Source: Vigna angularis (taxonomy: Eukaryota > Streptophyta > Magnoliopsida > Fabales > Fabaceae). Taken from it: a stretch of 64,000 nt of DNA. The notes under the pieces are model-generated. The model was not told the origin of the DNA. It saw nothing but the letters and a program-made list of their open reading frames with translations, and made no database searches. The first letter of the stretch is position 1; every line of letters starts with the position of its first letter. A program made the translations under genes and the position numbers. Location: positions 37,851,029 through 37,915,028 of the forward strand of contig NC_068972.1 in the NCBI RefSeq assembly GCF_016808095.1, in the 5' to 3' direction. Of this stretch, positions 30,229 to 42,699 are shown one piece after another.

Positions 30229-31489
30229 GTTGGAACAACCGGTACCGATTTTGGGCAGCGAAAATATTAAAACAGAGTTCGATACAGATTGTTAAAAACA
30301 AAGAGCTTGTTTGGTCACTTTTAAAAAAATGGTTCCTTTAATTTTCTCTTAAACGTTTTATCGAACAGTTGATGAGCAGAAAATATAAAGAGTGTAAGGA
30401 GTAGAAAAATCACACAAATGATTTTTATCCTGGTTTGAATCAAAAGATTCTACGTCCAGTCATTAATCACAATGAATAGTGATTAACTTTTTCACTAAAA
30501 CAGTTTCACGGTTACAATGAAAGTGAATAAAAAATAACAATAACAAAAACACCTTCCTTCGACAAACAAATCGGAAGAATGCAGCAAGAACCTTCCTCCG
30601 ACAAACGAACCCGAAGAGCTTCCTTTGACAAACAAACCGGAAGCAACAACTCTGTCAACTTGAAGAGAACCGCTTCGACCTTTGACACACAAAGCGCGAG
30701 CTTCTCCTATTCACAAGACTTGACAAAAGCAGGAACTGGCACTTGAGAACTTCCTCAGATTTCACTGTATTCTCAAATTCAATAAGTTATCTTCTAAAGT
30801 GTTTGACAAGGTTTATATAGGCTACTGGTCCGAAACTGAAATGACACATTTACAACTGCCAGTGATAATCGATTATTGTAAGTTACAATCGATTATATGC
30901 GAGACTTAGAACAGTTAGGATTTTTAACTCTTCAACCGTTCGGCTCGAGTTCTTCATCTTCTGCCGCTCGGTTTGATTCTGCACAACCTCCTGTCGTTCG
31001 GTTTAAACCCTTATCAACTTCTGTCGTTCGGCTCAATTCGTGTTCGCCCAATATTTTGTGACCATTCGATATTCAACTCGGTTTGGCTAATGTTCAACTC
31101 CGTTCGGTCCTGTGAGTGTCCGTTCAGTCTTGAACTATGTTCGGCCAGTGTTCATCCTGTGTTCGGCCTTGAACTGCTATACACCGTCCAACCTTCAACT
31201 ACTATGTGCCGTTCGGTCTTGACTGATAGTGACCGTTCGGTCCTCTAGCTGTGTTCGGCCACGAATAGTGTTCGACCTTTATTTGTTCTATGTCATTCGG
31301 CCTTTATTTGTTCTATGTCATTCGGCCTTCAACTGCTGAGTGACCGTTCGGTCTTAACTGCTCAGTTCTTGTGTCCTCTCTTATGCAGAAATGCTTTTAA
31401 ACTCATACAACATAAGTCTTCTTATTCTTCACTTTGTAGCATCATCAAAATCATTAACTTCAAGACACCACTGCTCCTTATTGGTAACA
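30229..31489 (-). repeat. 3' LTR of the gag-only copia element
   Basis: Runs TGTTACCAAT...GTTCCAACA on the minus strand. It is about 87 bp longer than its partner because a CTTC(C)GACAAAC-type unit near 30555-30645 is repeated and a 25-bp TTATTTGTTCTATGTCATTCG unit (31275-31325) is doubled. It holds an array of CGTTCGGTC words at 30935-31360. Confidence 0.92.
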
Positions 31490-31504
31490 ATCTCCCCTTT
31501 TTTT
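31490..31504 (-). other. Polypurine tract
   Basis: The minus strand reads AAAAAAAGGGGAGAT directly against the 3' LTR start TGTTACC, as expected for plus-strand priming. Confidence 0.9.
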
Positions 31505-32739
31505 ATGGTGATAAAAATTTCCTTGTTTAAAAGCATCTTTGTGTATCTGCATAGAATACAAACTTAGAAACAGGTTAATAGTAACTGCCCTAGAAGTTTG
31601 TTCAGTTTGTTCTTCTCCTCCTTTTTGATCATAAGCAAAAATCAAGTAGAAGTACTCCCCCTCAAAATGTTCTCCCTCGCAACAAATCAAATTTTGCAAG
31701 AAAAAAGAACAAGAGAAACTTAATGTACCAAGTGAACCGTCCGGTTTAATTAAAAGAAGGAAAGCCCAATTACTGTATATTTCTTAAACCCGTTTGTTAA
31801 CTGACGTACTTCTCCCCTATTCATACCGTATGGCATACCTCTGTTAATGCTCGACTTCTATTGTTGATACCGTTTGGTTAACTAGATTGTCATTCGGTCA
31901 CTATTTTTTAAAAAAAAACTAAGAATAACTGATTATGCCATTGTGATAATCGATTAAAAACGTTGAAAGTACGAAAAACTTGAAAAAGTCAGGAATCTTA
32001 TTTCTAAGATAGATCTATAACTTCTAACTCTCTTCTAAGATCATAGAACCTATCTTTGGGTAATGCTTTTGTGAAAATATCTACCAATTGATGCAAAGTA
32101 TCATTATATTCTATTGTGCAGTCCAATGCAATGCATAAATTTTTTTACAAGCGAGTTCAGATTAGTATTTTCAAGTCCAAACCAGTTTCAATAATTTTTA
32201 GCAAATCAAATTCAGCTTTCAGCAGACTCAATTAATCCATGAAGTCAGCAATCATTTTTCAAATAGTTAAGATATCAATGATTCAACAACCAATTTATAA
32301 CCTAAAATGAATGCAACAGTAGCTTAAATGGATATGATCACAGTTGCTCCAGGTTTAACATGAATTCATTACAACTAGTATAATTAGTTCAAAAACTAAC
32401 TTGACAACACACTTTATAACTTTCCAAACAACAACTATGATTCATGCACTCTCATATCCCAATCAGCTCAACCCCATAAACTCAGTTGTACATATCAAAG
32501 CAACACAGTTTAAACAACACTTAGCTCAATCACGTGGTTCTCAAACCAAGGCTTTGGATACCACTTGATGGAGTTACTCCCTGACCTGGAACATCAATTT
32601 CAAAAGCAGAATACCATAGAACTCTCTTATCCTTTTGAAAACTTATCCTGCAAAACAAAGCAATAGAGTTTTTGGTCCCCACAATCTCATCTGTGTCCTT
32701 TGAGGTTAGAGACAAATTACTTTATAACAGGAATCCAAG

Positions 32740-33973
32740 CATATTTCCCATTTGGAATTCCATAATGTTTTATCCTACATTTGTTTGAAGTATGTCCATT
32801 TTTCATACAATAGAAGCAACAAACATCATGTAGTTTGGTTTTTACAATTGTTCCTTTTTATGTTTTCTCCTATTTTATGGTTTCTTATGTTGATGCATGC
32901 TTTTGTTTCTAACATTGCTCTTTCTAAAACCATTTTGAACATGTAAGACAAACTTGGTTGCTTTAGAAAGTAAATTTTCAAGTATGTCAATGTCAAACAT
33001 GTGACTTTTACAAGATAAACACTCAACAAGTTTTTCATTTGCATTAGATTCAATCAACTTAGTTTCAAGATTATTAATTTTATTTCTTAATATGACATCC
33101 TCATCTAATGCATTTTCATATTTCAATTTCAATTCTTTAAATTCCTTTTTCAAATTTTTATGAGTAGCATTCAATTTTTCAGATTCATCAAGTAATTCAA
33201 GAAAAGCCTTTTGTAAATCAAATTCACTAGAGTCAAGACTAGAGCAACTTACTTGGCTTGCAGTGTCATCAATATTAGCTGTCAAACACAAGTTTGCTTC
33301 TTCAACAGAATCACTTAAACTACTTGATTCCATATCAACCCAAGCAATGTAGGCCTTCTTTTTGTGAGATTTCTTTTCTTTTCTTTCTTTACTTCTTTTG
33401 TTGCTTGAACAATCATCTTTCACATGGCCTCTTTCACCACATCCATAACACTTGAATCTTGACGAGGAGCCTTGCTTGTCCTCCCTCTTCTTCAAGATTT
33501 TTCTTTCACTGTTTGCCATTAAGCATATATTTTCTTGCTCACCCGGGTTGCTTTTGATTGAGGAGTTTGATATAGAGCTTGAATCAGACAATGTCAACTT
33601 ATCCACATCTATGACTTTATTATAAGTGAGTTTTAGAAATTCCAACATTTCCTGAGCACTTTCACAAACAGAAACTTTGAAGAATTCATCAAGGGTTAGT
33701 GTAGATAAAATTATTCCAAGCTTTAATATCATAATGTGCCATTTTGTTTTCATCCACAGTCCACAGAAAATATGGTTTTTCTACTTCCACACCATCAACT
33801 GTATTTTTAGGAATATAATGAGCATTTAGTACAACTTCTCATATGCCTCTGTCAACAGACCCCATAAAAATTTTCATTCTGACTTTCCAGAAGGCATAGT
33901 TATCACCAGTAAAAAGTGGTGGTATGTTGATGGAAGCACCCTCGACATATACTTGATTTTGATGACCGGCCAT
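32740..33973 (-). pseudogene. Copia gag remnant with two CCHC zinc knuckles
   Basis: Gag starts at the ATG at 33973 (MAGHQNQVYVEGASINIPPL, then FTGDNYAFWKVRMKIFMGSV). A TGA where the family usually has TGG interrupts the frame near 33840, and further changes shift the frame. A long open stretch (33753-32875, 292 codons) contains the knuckle CYGCGERGHVKDDC, an acidic spacer and a coiled-coil region. A second knuckle CFYCMKNGHTSNKC follows near 32785-32825. Gag packages element RNA into virus-like particles. This copy could not be translated whole. Confidence 0.85.
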
Positions 33974-34004
33974 TTTCGAAAGATTTGAAAGAATATCAAA
34001 GCAA

Positions 34005-34016
34005 GCTCTGATACCA
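34005..34016 (-). other. Primer-binding site (initiator tRNA-Met)
   Basis: The minus strand reads TGGTATCAGAGC, the exact plant initiator-tRNA-Met complement, two bases inside the 5' LTR. Confidence 0.95.
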
Positions 34017-34018
34017 AT

Positions 34019-35192
34019 TATTGGAACAACTCGTACCGATTTTGCGCAGCGGAAATATTGAAACAGAGTTTGATACAGATTGTTAAAAACAAAGAGCTTG
34101 TTTGGTCACTTTTAAAAAACAAATGGTTGCTTTAATTTTCTCTTAAACGTTTTATCGAACAGTTGATGAGCAGAAAATATAAAGAGTGTAAGGAGTAGAA
34201 AAATCACACAAATGATTTTTATTCTGGTTCGAATCAAAAGATTCTACGTCCAGTCGTTAATCACTATGAATAGTGATTAACTTTTTCACTAAATCAATTT
34301 CACGGTTACAATGAAAGTGAATAGAAAATAACAATAACAAAAACACCTTCCTTCGACAAATGAACCGGAAGCAACAACTATGCCAACTTGAAGAGAACAG
34401 CTCCGACCTTTGACACACAAAGCACGAGCTTCTTCTATTCACAAGACTTGACAAGAGCAGGAACTGGCACTTGAGAACTTCCTCGGATTTTACTGTATTC
34501 TCAAATTCATAAAGTTATCTTCTAAAGTGTCTGGCAAGGTTTATATAGTCTACTGGTCCGAAACTGAAATGACACATTTACAACTGCCAGTGATAATCGA
34601 TTATTGTAAGTGATAATCGATTATATGCGAGACTTGGAACAATTAGGATTTTTAACTCTTCAATCGCTCGGCTCGAGTTCTTCATCTTCTGCCGCTCAGT
34701 TTGATTCTGCACAGCCTCCTGTCGTTCGGTTTAAACCCTTATCAACTTCTGTCATTCGGCTCAATTCGTGTTCGCCCAGTATTTAGTGACCGTTCGGTAT
34801 TCAATTGGGTTTGGCTAATGTTCAACTCCGTTCGGTCCTGTGAGTGTCCGTTCGGTCTTGAATTGTGTTCGGCCAGTGTTCATCCTGTGTTCGGCCTTGA
34901 ACTGCTATACACCGTCCAACCTTCAACTACTACGTGTCGTTCGGTCTTGACTGATAGTGACCGTTCGGTCCTCTAGTTGTGTTCGGCCATGAACAACGTT
35001 CGACCTTTATCTGTTCTATGTCGTTCGGCCTTCAACTGCTGAGTGACCGTTCAGTCTTAACTGCTCGGTTCTGGTGTCTTCTCTTATGCAGAAATGTTTT
35101 TAAACTCATACAATAGAAGTCTTCTTATTTTTCACTTTGTAACATCATCAAAATCATTAACTTCAAGACATCATTGCTCCTCATTGGTAACA
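34019..35192 (-). repeat. 5' LTR of the gag-only copia element
   Basis: Closely similar to 30229-31489 over its full length. Its last bases on the minus strand are CCAATA where the partner has CCAACA, a point change of the terminal CA. The CGTTCGGTC words recur at 34660-35075. Confidence 0.92.
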
Positions 35193-35201
35193 AAAATTAC
35201 T

Positions 35202-36010
35202 CTACTTTAGGTGAATTGGCAATTTCTCACCCTTTAAGTAAACTTTTTAGGTTGAAAATACTCAAACTTGGAGTTTTAGGTAATTCTTTGCTTTTGAATA
35301 CTTTCCTAGTTTCATTTCACTACTTTAGACTTGTTAGGATGTTAACATTAGTTAAAATTGGTCTACTTTAGGTCAATTTGCAATTTCTCACCCTTTTACT
35401 AGTCATGTTTAGGTTAGAACTACTCAAACTTTGAGTTTTAGGTAGTTGTTTGCTTTTGACTAGTTTCCTAACTTCATTTACCTACTTTAAACTTGTTAGG
35501 ATGTGTAGAATACACACACTTGGGTTACTTTAGGTGAATTCCTAATTTATCACCTATTTAGTACCCTTTTTAGGTTTTAAGTGGCCAAACTTTGAGATTT
35601 ACCAACTTCATCCAATTTGACATGATTCCTAACTTCATTTAAGTACATTAAACTTATTAGGATATCAACATTAGACATTCTTAGGCTACTTTAGGTCAAT
35701 TCCTAATTTCTCACCTTTTTTGTACACTTTTTAATGTTTTAAGTAGTGTCATTTTGAGTTTTAGGTAATTGAACCATTTAAACTTGTTTCCTAGCTTCAT
35801 TTAAGTACATTAAACTTGTTAGGATATGAACATCACATATTCTTAGCCTACTTTAGGTGAATTGTCAATTTCTCACCTCTTTAGTAGACTTTTTTAGGTG
35901 TTCAATACTCAAATTTTGCTTTTGTTGTTATTTTGGAATTGTCACTTCATTTTTATCTTTCTTTTATCTTTTAAAACTTGTCTAGATAGTTATTTTACAG
36001 TGTCAATAAG
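35202..36010. repeat. 162-bp tandem array, main block
   Basis: Units begin at CTACTTTAGGT or a variant at 35202, 35363, 35525, 35686 and 35848, a regular 161-162 bp period. Each carries CAATTTCTCACC, GAGTTTTAGGTA, TTTCATTT and ACTTGTTAGGATRT in order. Units differ by many substitutions, so the array is old. Decayed fragments continue to about 36140. Confidence 0.9.
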
Positions 36011-37894
36011 TATTTCAATACAGTTTTCATTCTTATCACTTTTAGCCTATTATACTTATTAGTTTTAGGTTCTAGATTGTCATATTTTGAGTTTTAGGTA
36101 CTTTTTGTAGTGTCAGTTTTTTATTAGCTAGGTTTTACCGTTCGAAACTTGTTAGAACGATGTCTTTGTAGTATCTTATGCTACTTTAGTATTATGTGTT
36201 TTTTGGTCAAAGAATAACACTTATTTTAAATGTGCTTGGATGTTGGACAGAGAGGAGGGAGAGAGTGAGATCAAGTTTGGAGCATTGTGATTGGGTCTCA
36301 CACATACTCTATTTTTGAAAAAGGAGGGCTATCACAAATAATCACTGCTCAACAAAGGGATTGGAACCAAGCAACAGAAGAGAGGAACCCAGAGACAGAA
36401 AAAAAGAAGCATTTTTATACAAAGAAATAAACAAAGTTCATGCAAAAAGATTAACCGAAGGCTCAGATTCTAGGTCTGTTATATAGTTTTTGACCATACA
36501 GATCAAGTTTATATCCAATACGAGTTGACAGTTCACAATATTCCAATAAGTTTATCTACATTGCTAAAATCAGCACATACCCAACAAGTTTTACAATAAT
36601 TACACATTCAGGCAGCAATAACAGGACTTTGAAAATACAACTAAATATCACTGACTACATATTGTTAGATGCACAACTTCTCCTAATTTGTAAGACCTCA
36701 AAATTTGGAATCAGGTTCTAATAATTGAACACTCGATCTTCCTCCAAAAACCTAAATTTGCAACATTTAATAATCTTTAATATGCACCACAGACCACAGA
36801 AAGGTACAACAAAAATCAAGTACCACTAAAACTGAAATTGAGCATTAAAACATAATTCATGTATCATAACAACGATAATGCTAAGAATTTTAGTGTTTTA
36901 AGAGTCATTTAGTGTCATATTACAAAATAATTCATGCTGTAAAAGGGAGAGGAAGCAACAATTTCAAAACTATATCATACCAAGAAAACAAGTAGCTGCA
37001 AATCCCAAACCTTGTACTTCTGTTGGTGCAACTTTATCTTTTGAGCAAGCTGCTTTTACAGCTACACAAACTGCAAGCCATATATTTGTAGAGGATTGTT
37101 GTTTAAAACAAAAAGATTAATCTACATTATAAAATATATATACATTAAATCATTGAAAGTGGAAATCACCTATACATATCCAATTCAACTAAAACTAAGT
37201 GTAAACTTATAGATCATCCCTTCCCCACTTCCAAAATCAACATAACATATAAGATGCTCCTCTAATAGAAATGAAGTGAAAGATGAATACGGTTGATTAT
37301 AACTTAGAGAGACAAGGTTCATATGTGAAACTCAAGTGATCTAGAAACTTTAGTATAAAATATAGCTTCAAGAGAATTGAACACCAGACACACAAATTTG
37401 GGACTATTAATACGCATCCTTGCAATTGGCCAATAAGTAAGAGTACAATTCATACAAACATAATTCTTTCACGTTAATGACTGACCCCGTGCTTAGAAAG
37501 GGAATCAATTTTGAAATCCTAACTCTAAAACGCAAAACTTACCTCGAAAGCAAAATGATCGGCGATGCCAACCTCTGCACACCACGACCCTACGAACTTA
37601 ACAAGCCCACTTTACCCCAACGCTTCCGTCAAGCCAACCTTGACGACCCACCACCACTGCCGCAAACGCCAACTACCACGACCCACCACTCTACCGCAAA
37701 CACCACGAACCCTACCCACACAAACTGTAAAACACCACCACCAACAAATAGAGCTCCACGTCAATAACACGAGAACGCCTTAGGGCAACCAAAATCGCAC
37801 TCCAAGAACCGAAGCACCTTCTTCTCTTTGGCTTAGGGCAAGCGTGACAAAAGTGTTGGGGAGAGAGGGATTTCTGAAACTTGGGTAATTTGGG
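36011..37894. other. Presumed CACTA internal DNA, no supportable gene
   Basis: A moderately AT-rich stretch between the tandem array and the CACTA terminus. Possible decayed exon sequence lies at 36970-37090, and a Pro/Thr/His-rich open frame without protein-like features at 37477-37783. Nothing can be assigned. Confidence 0.4.
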
Positions 37895-38016
37895 GACGAA
37901 CCCCAAATTTTTGACTTAAAGCCATCGAGGACAACCAGGAGCCCTCGGTAAATTATGTCATCATCCCTTTATCGAAAGCCAGAAGGCCGTCGGTAAATAA
38001 CACATTTTCTGTAGTG
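37895..38016 (-). mobile_element. CACTA-type terminus with subterminal CCGTCGGTAA motifs
   Basis: The minus strand from 38016 reads CACTACAGAAAATGTG, then TTTACCGACGGCC and further related motifs (TTTACCGAGGGC, CCATCG...). CACTAC plus subterminal repeats is typical of En/Spm elements. With the protein remnant at 29927-30175 it suggests one minus-strand CACTA element covering about 29.5-38.0 kb. The opposite terminus was not identified with confidence. Confidence 0.55.
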
Positions 38017-38144
38017 AGAGCTTTTGTGGACATTGAACTGAAGTTATGGGAAATGTTTTTGCATTAGGCATAGTTGCATTATAATTCAACCCCACCTCCC
38101 TCAGTGCTCTAATGTTATAGGAAAAGGTGACAATGAAGTATATA

Positions 38145-38652
38145 TGATAATAGTGAGACATGGAACTTATGTTTTGCTTTAAAACTCAAACATTTTTAAT
38201 TTTATTCATTGTTCTCACACACACATACATTTATTTTCTTTTTTACTTCACAATCATGGTACACACATTTAAATATGAGTTCAGTACTTTTCTTCTCTTT
38301 TCAATACACACATTATCATGAACTCTATTTATTTGTTTTCTTCATTATGAACTCTCTATTTATTTGTTTTCTTCATTGTGTGTTTCACATAATGTATTGC
38401 ATTATGCAATTCTCTCTTATAATAATTTCAAACACCATTACATTCAATACCACCACCTTTTACAATTATCATGATTGTCTTTGGAGGAGTAAACATATCT
38501 TCATGATAAAAAAAAACCCACCATCTTTGTTAACACCTTATTTGGAGGCGATTGGGAAAGAGTCTTTTAATCATATTCCTATTTTAAAAACTACAACACA
38601 TGTGGGGCTCATTTAAAGTTTATTCAATTGAAAACTTGATTTATGATTAACA
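38145..38652 (-). repeat. 3' LTR of the old copia element
   Basis: The minus strand runs TGTTAATC to ATTATCA. Blocks such as CTTATAATAATTTCAAACACC and CATCATGATTGTCTT-like sequence match the partner LTR in order, with frequent differences and one extra 30-bp CTCTATTTATTTGTTTTCTTC repeat. Confidence 0.85.
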
Positions 38653-38899
38653 TTGTCTCCCTTAAACCAAGTTTCTACCATTCAAGATATTCTTTTTTTT
38701 TTTATAAATAACTCAGATTTTAGTAACTTTGCAAATATATCAACAACTTGTTTTTCAATGGCACAATACTCAATCACTATTTATTTTTCAGTTATCAATT
38801 ATCGAATTTTGTAAAATCGAACATCTATGTGTTTTGATTATTTTGAAATACTGGATTTTCGCATAATGTTATTGCTGACTTATTGTCATAAAATATCAT

Positions 38900-40080
38900 T
38901 ATGGAAGTATCTTGTTTTTTATGCATCACTTCAGGAATTCTTCTTAATCATACTATCTAAGTTGAACAGCTAGTTCTTGCCATATATTCTGCTTCAGCGA
39001 TTGAAAGAACAACAATAGATTGTTTCTTTGAGGATTGCACCTATTCATAAATGAAGTGCATCCCCTGATGTGTTTTTTCCTATTTCAACATCTCCTTTCT
39101 AATCATTATTTGTATATTCAAGAAGCTTCATATCATTAATATTAACATAAAAAATTTACTTGATTAGAGTACCTTTGATATATTGAGAATTTTCTTTACT
39201 CCTTGTAAATGACATGCATGTGGCTTTTTCATGAATCTCCTCAACAATCCTACTCCAAAGACAATGTCTAGTCTAGTAGCAATCAAATATCTAAGACATT
39301 CAATCAAACTCTTGTAGTATGTTGAATTAGTTCTTCTTTCATCGTTGTTTTTTTTCAACTTCATTTTTCTTCAACAGGTGTTGATATTGACTTTGAATTC
39401 TCCATTTTGAATTTCTTCAAAATGTTTGTAACATATTTCTTCTGAGAGATGCAAAATTCCATCATTCTGCTAAATGACTTCAATGCTAAGAAAATATGAC
39501 ATTAGGCCTATATGTGTCATCTCAAAATATTTAATCATGGCCTCCCTGAATTCTGTAATCATCTTTATAATATTGCTAATAAAAATCAGATCATCAACAT
39601 AAAGGTAGACAATAAGAATATTATTAGCGTCAACATATTTGGTATACAGAGTATGATAAACAAGCATCTTTGAAAACCATTTTGCGCAAAGTAAGAATAA
39701 ATGCTTTTATAGCAAGCCTTTGGTGCTTGTTTTAAGCCATGTAACACCTTCTTCAACTTGTAGACTTCATCTTCTTTGCCTTTAATCTCATATCTTGCAA
39801 GTTGCTTAGCATATACTTCTTCTAAAGTGTCATTTAAAAAAAAGTAGACTGAACATCCATTTGATTAATTTTCAAATTATATTGAGTTGATAGAGATATA
39901 ATCATACGAATTGTATATAATCTAGCCATAGGAGCAAATATCTCAAAATAATTAATACCTTGTTTTTGTTTGTACCCTTTTGCTACCAACCTTTTTTTTG
40001 TAGCGATCCATTTCTCCAATGGGTTTGTACTTAGTTTTGTAATCCCACTTTACTTAATTGGCCTTTTGTTTATTGGTAAG
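38900..40080 (-). pseudogene. Copia reverse transcriptase / RNase H remnant
   Basis: Readable in several frames: KKRLVAKGYKQKQGINYFEI, then FAPMARLYTIRMIISL (39834-40019); KLKKVLHGLKQAP (near 39740); the catalytic block IVYLYVDDLIFIS (39590-39640); SLIECLRYLIATRLDI (39260-39310); and the RNase H motif AEAEYMA (near 38985). Numerous stops. Confidence 0.88.
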
Positions 40081-40279
40081 TATGTCAATTCCTATGTTTG
40101 ATTCTTCTCAATGGCATGGATTTCTTCAATTATTTCTTTCCTCCAATGTTGATTATTTGAAACTTCTTCAAATGTTACAGGCTCACAATTTATAAATAAA
40201 GAAAAATTGATAACTTTTTCATCAGATGGATCATTGTCATTTTGTATAACATAATCCTCCAATCTAACTAGTAGTTTTT

Positions 40280-41250
40280 GTTACCTTTGTGGTCTGCTTA
40301 ATATTTCTGGTTCAGCAAGTGTTGGATCTAATCGTCCTCCTTTTTATAACTGTATGGATTTACTGCAGGTTTATTTTGAGCTTTGGAAGAACAATTCCAC
40401 ATTTCTTCTTTGTTAAATGTCACGTTCGTACTGATGACTACTTTCTTTGCCATTGGATAAAACTTGTACACCTTTAAGTTAGTATTGTAACCAATGAAGA
40501 TGCATTTCTCTCCTTTATCATCAAGCTTCTCTCTGATTTGATCTAGTACATGGACATATGATATACATCCAAAAAATTTGAGATGTCGAATTGAGGGCTT
40601 CCTTCCATTCCAAGTTTCTTTTGGTGTTTTATCACAAAGTTGGACACATGTTCAGAATATACACAACAATAGAAACTACTTTTGTCCAAAATTCTCTATG
40701 AAATTGTTTAACTTTAAGCATGCATCTCACCATGTCCATGATTATTCTATTCTTTCCTTCTTCAACTCCATTTGATTGAGGAGTGTATTTGTTTGTTAAT
40801 TGATGTTGAATCCCATGGTGGTCAAAGAAATCTACACAAGTAAGATATTCTTGCCTATATCTGTCCTTAGTGCTTTAATCTTACAATCACTTTGTTTCTC
40901 CACAAAATGCCTTAAATGACTTAAAGGCATCACATGCTTCTGATTTTTATTTCAAAAAATATACCCAAGCTTTTCTGTAAAGTCTTCAATGAAAGTATTC
41001 AAATATCTGCTACTGTCATGGGTCGATTCTCTCAATCATGCCCAAATCTAAATGAACAATCTCCAATGGCTATCTTGCTTTCCACAACTTTTTGGTTGGA
41101 AAATATTCTTTGTTCTTATTTCCAATTTCACATGATGTCTCACAAACAATTTTCGAAATTTTCATAACAGGCAATCTAGATTCATATTCTTTTCTTGATA
41201 AAAAAATTAATCAAAAAAATGATAATGTCCAAAGTGCATGTGACATAGCC
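40280..41250 (-). pseudogene. Copia integrase remnant
   Basis: The minus strand shows ALRTDIGKN near 40870, QMELKKERIEYSW near 40750, a CVQLCDKTPKETWNGRKPS block near 40620, FFGCISYVHVLDQIREKLDD near 40540 and KCIFIGYNTNLKVYKFYP near 40480. These are standard copia integrase core and C-terminal blocks. Frames are broken. Confidence 0.82.
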
Positions 41251-41599
41251 AATCATCATTTGGTATGAAAGAACTTAAGCAAGATAATTCTCTATGTTGA
41301 ACTTTCAAAGGAAATAAGCGATTAGAAGTCATTTTTACTAAAATGCGCATGTTGTAGCCTCTTTCTGATGATTGTCTTATACTCAATAGATTTTGATGAA
41401 GACCAAAAGCATAGAAAACATATAGATGAAATTCTGATAGTCATCTTTTAATCAAATAGCAATTCTTCCTTTCCCCAAAATTAGAATATTTGTATTATTT
41501 CTTAACTTCACAATAGATTTGACTGTTTCATCTAGTGAGGAAAATAACTCATTTTCCCCACACATGTGGGTGTTCTAGTAAGTATTTAAGTATTAAATT

Positions 41600-42660
41600 A
41601 TTTCATCGTCAACAAGATTATTCTCCATGTGGGTTATCAAAAGTTTCACTAGTATGTTGATATTGATTTTCTATTATATATGGCTATTGTTTGAATCTGC
41701 AATCTACATCTCTATGCTCGAACTTTAAACATTGGTGCAATTGAAATTTTTCTTTTCTTAGTAGTTGTTCCTTTTCCACGATTGATAGGTCTAAAATAGT
41801 GTTCACCTCTTTCTTGATTAGGTAGCCTAAAGTTGTTGTCTTTCCATTGTTGATTGAAATTACAAAAACCTTTTTCTCTAAAGTTATCACGACCTTTACC
41901 TTTGAAATTTATCTTTTCATCTTCACGACCTCTATTGTCTTCACTTTGACTGGATTTTGTTATGTTGATCAAATGCACTTGACTTATTTACTCTTTCAAT
42001 TTTCTCAAAATTTTTACTCACATGACTTTCAGTGTTACCTTACAATTCTACAACTATCATAGTATGTAAGTGACTCAATTATGGTAGCCACCACATATGA
42101 TCAAACTTCATTGGCATGGTATATAAAAATTTTTCCATCACCTTGTTATTAGGAATGTCTTCTCCATATACCTTCATCTTATTAACAAGGTCTGTTACCC
42201 ATGAAAAATATTATTCATATTTTTGTACTAGACATCTCATAGTTTTCATATTCTCGACGCATAAACTATAGTATGGATTTATGAGATTTCTCTACTCTAA
42301 CAACTTCAAAATATTACACGCTTCTTTGGTTGGTTTGACATTTACTATTTTGCCAAAAATCGAATAGTTTACACCTTGATGAATTTGTGATAGTGCCGCG
42401 TGGTTCTTTCTATGAGTTGCATCATCAACTCCTTACTTTAAGCTAGATTAAATAAAACTCTAAGTACTGTGAGCTTTCAAAAGGGTGGACATCAACCATG
42501 CTCCATACTTATAATCTAGTTTTCCATCTCTAATTTGTGATCAAACAAAACAATATTGTAATTTGTAACCATCTTCAATAAACTCTAAAAATTTGATAAA
42601 GTGAGAACTCTCTTATTCCTCACACATTTAATTTTTTTTTTACCAACTCTCACAAACTCA
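41600..42660 (-). pseudogene. Copia gag remnant
   Basis: Lies between the primer-binding site and the integrase remnant. A basic, Gly/Arg-rich stretch (EDEKINFKGKGRDNFREKGF) precedes a degenerate zinc knuckle (QCLKFEHRDVDC, near 41695-41735). No intact frame. Confidence 0.7.
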
Positions 42661-42699
42661 CGAAATCAATGATGGATCTAACTAGTTCTGATACTAATT

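Larger units (their letters stand above)
30229..35192 (-). mobile_element. Copia LTR retrotransposon lacking pol (gag-only), minus strand
   Basis: A complete 4964-bp insertion with a perfect 5-base target duplication AAAAT (30224-30228 and 35193-35197). It has two LTRs (30229-31489 and 34019-35192), a perfect initiator-tRNA-Met primer-binding site and a polypurine tract. It sits inside a 162-bp tandem array whose sequence resumes correctly on the far side, which confirms the boundaries. The internal region is only 2.5 kb; it encodes gag but shows no protease, integrase or reverse transcriptase. The gag layout (two CCHC knuckles, long LTRs) suggests a SIRE/Maximus-like lineage, by inference. 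Confidence 0.93.

Noticed and set aside
30973..31248. Open frame rich in Ser/Val/Leu, repeated at 34701-34976
   Set aside because: It is the CGTTCGGTC word array of the copia LTR read in one frame, present in both LTRs.
37477..37783. Pro/Thr-rich open frame
   Set aside because: Low-complexity composition inside presumed CACTA DNA, with no splice partners or homology I recognise.
38209..38616. A 135-codon plus-strand open frame
   Set aside because: It lies wholly within a copia LTR and is hydrophobic by composition only.
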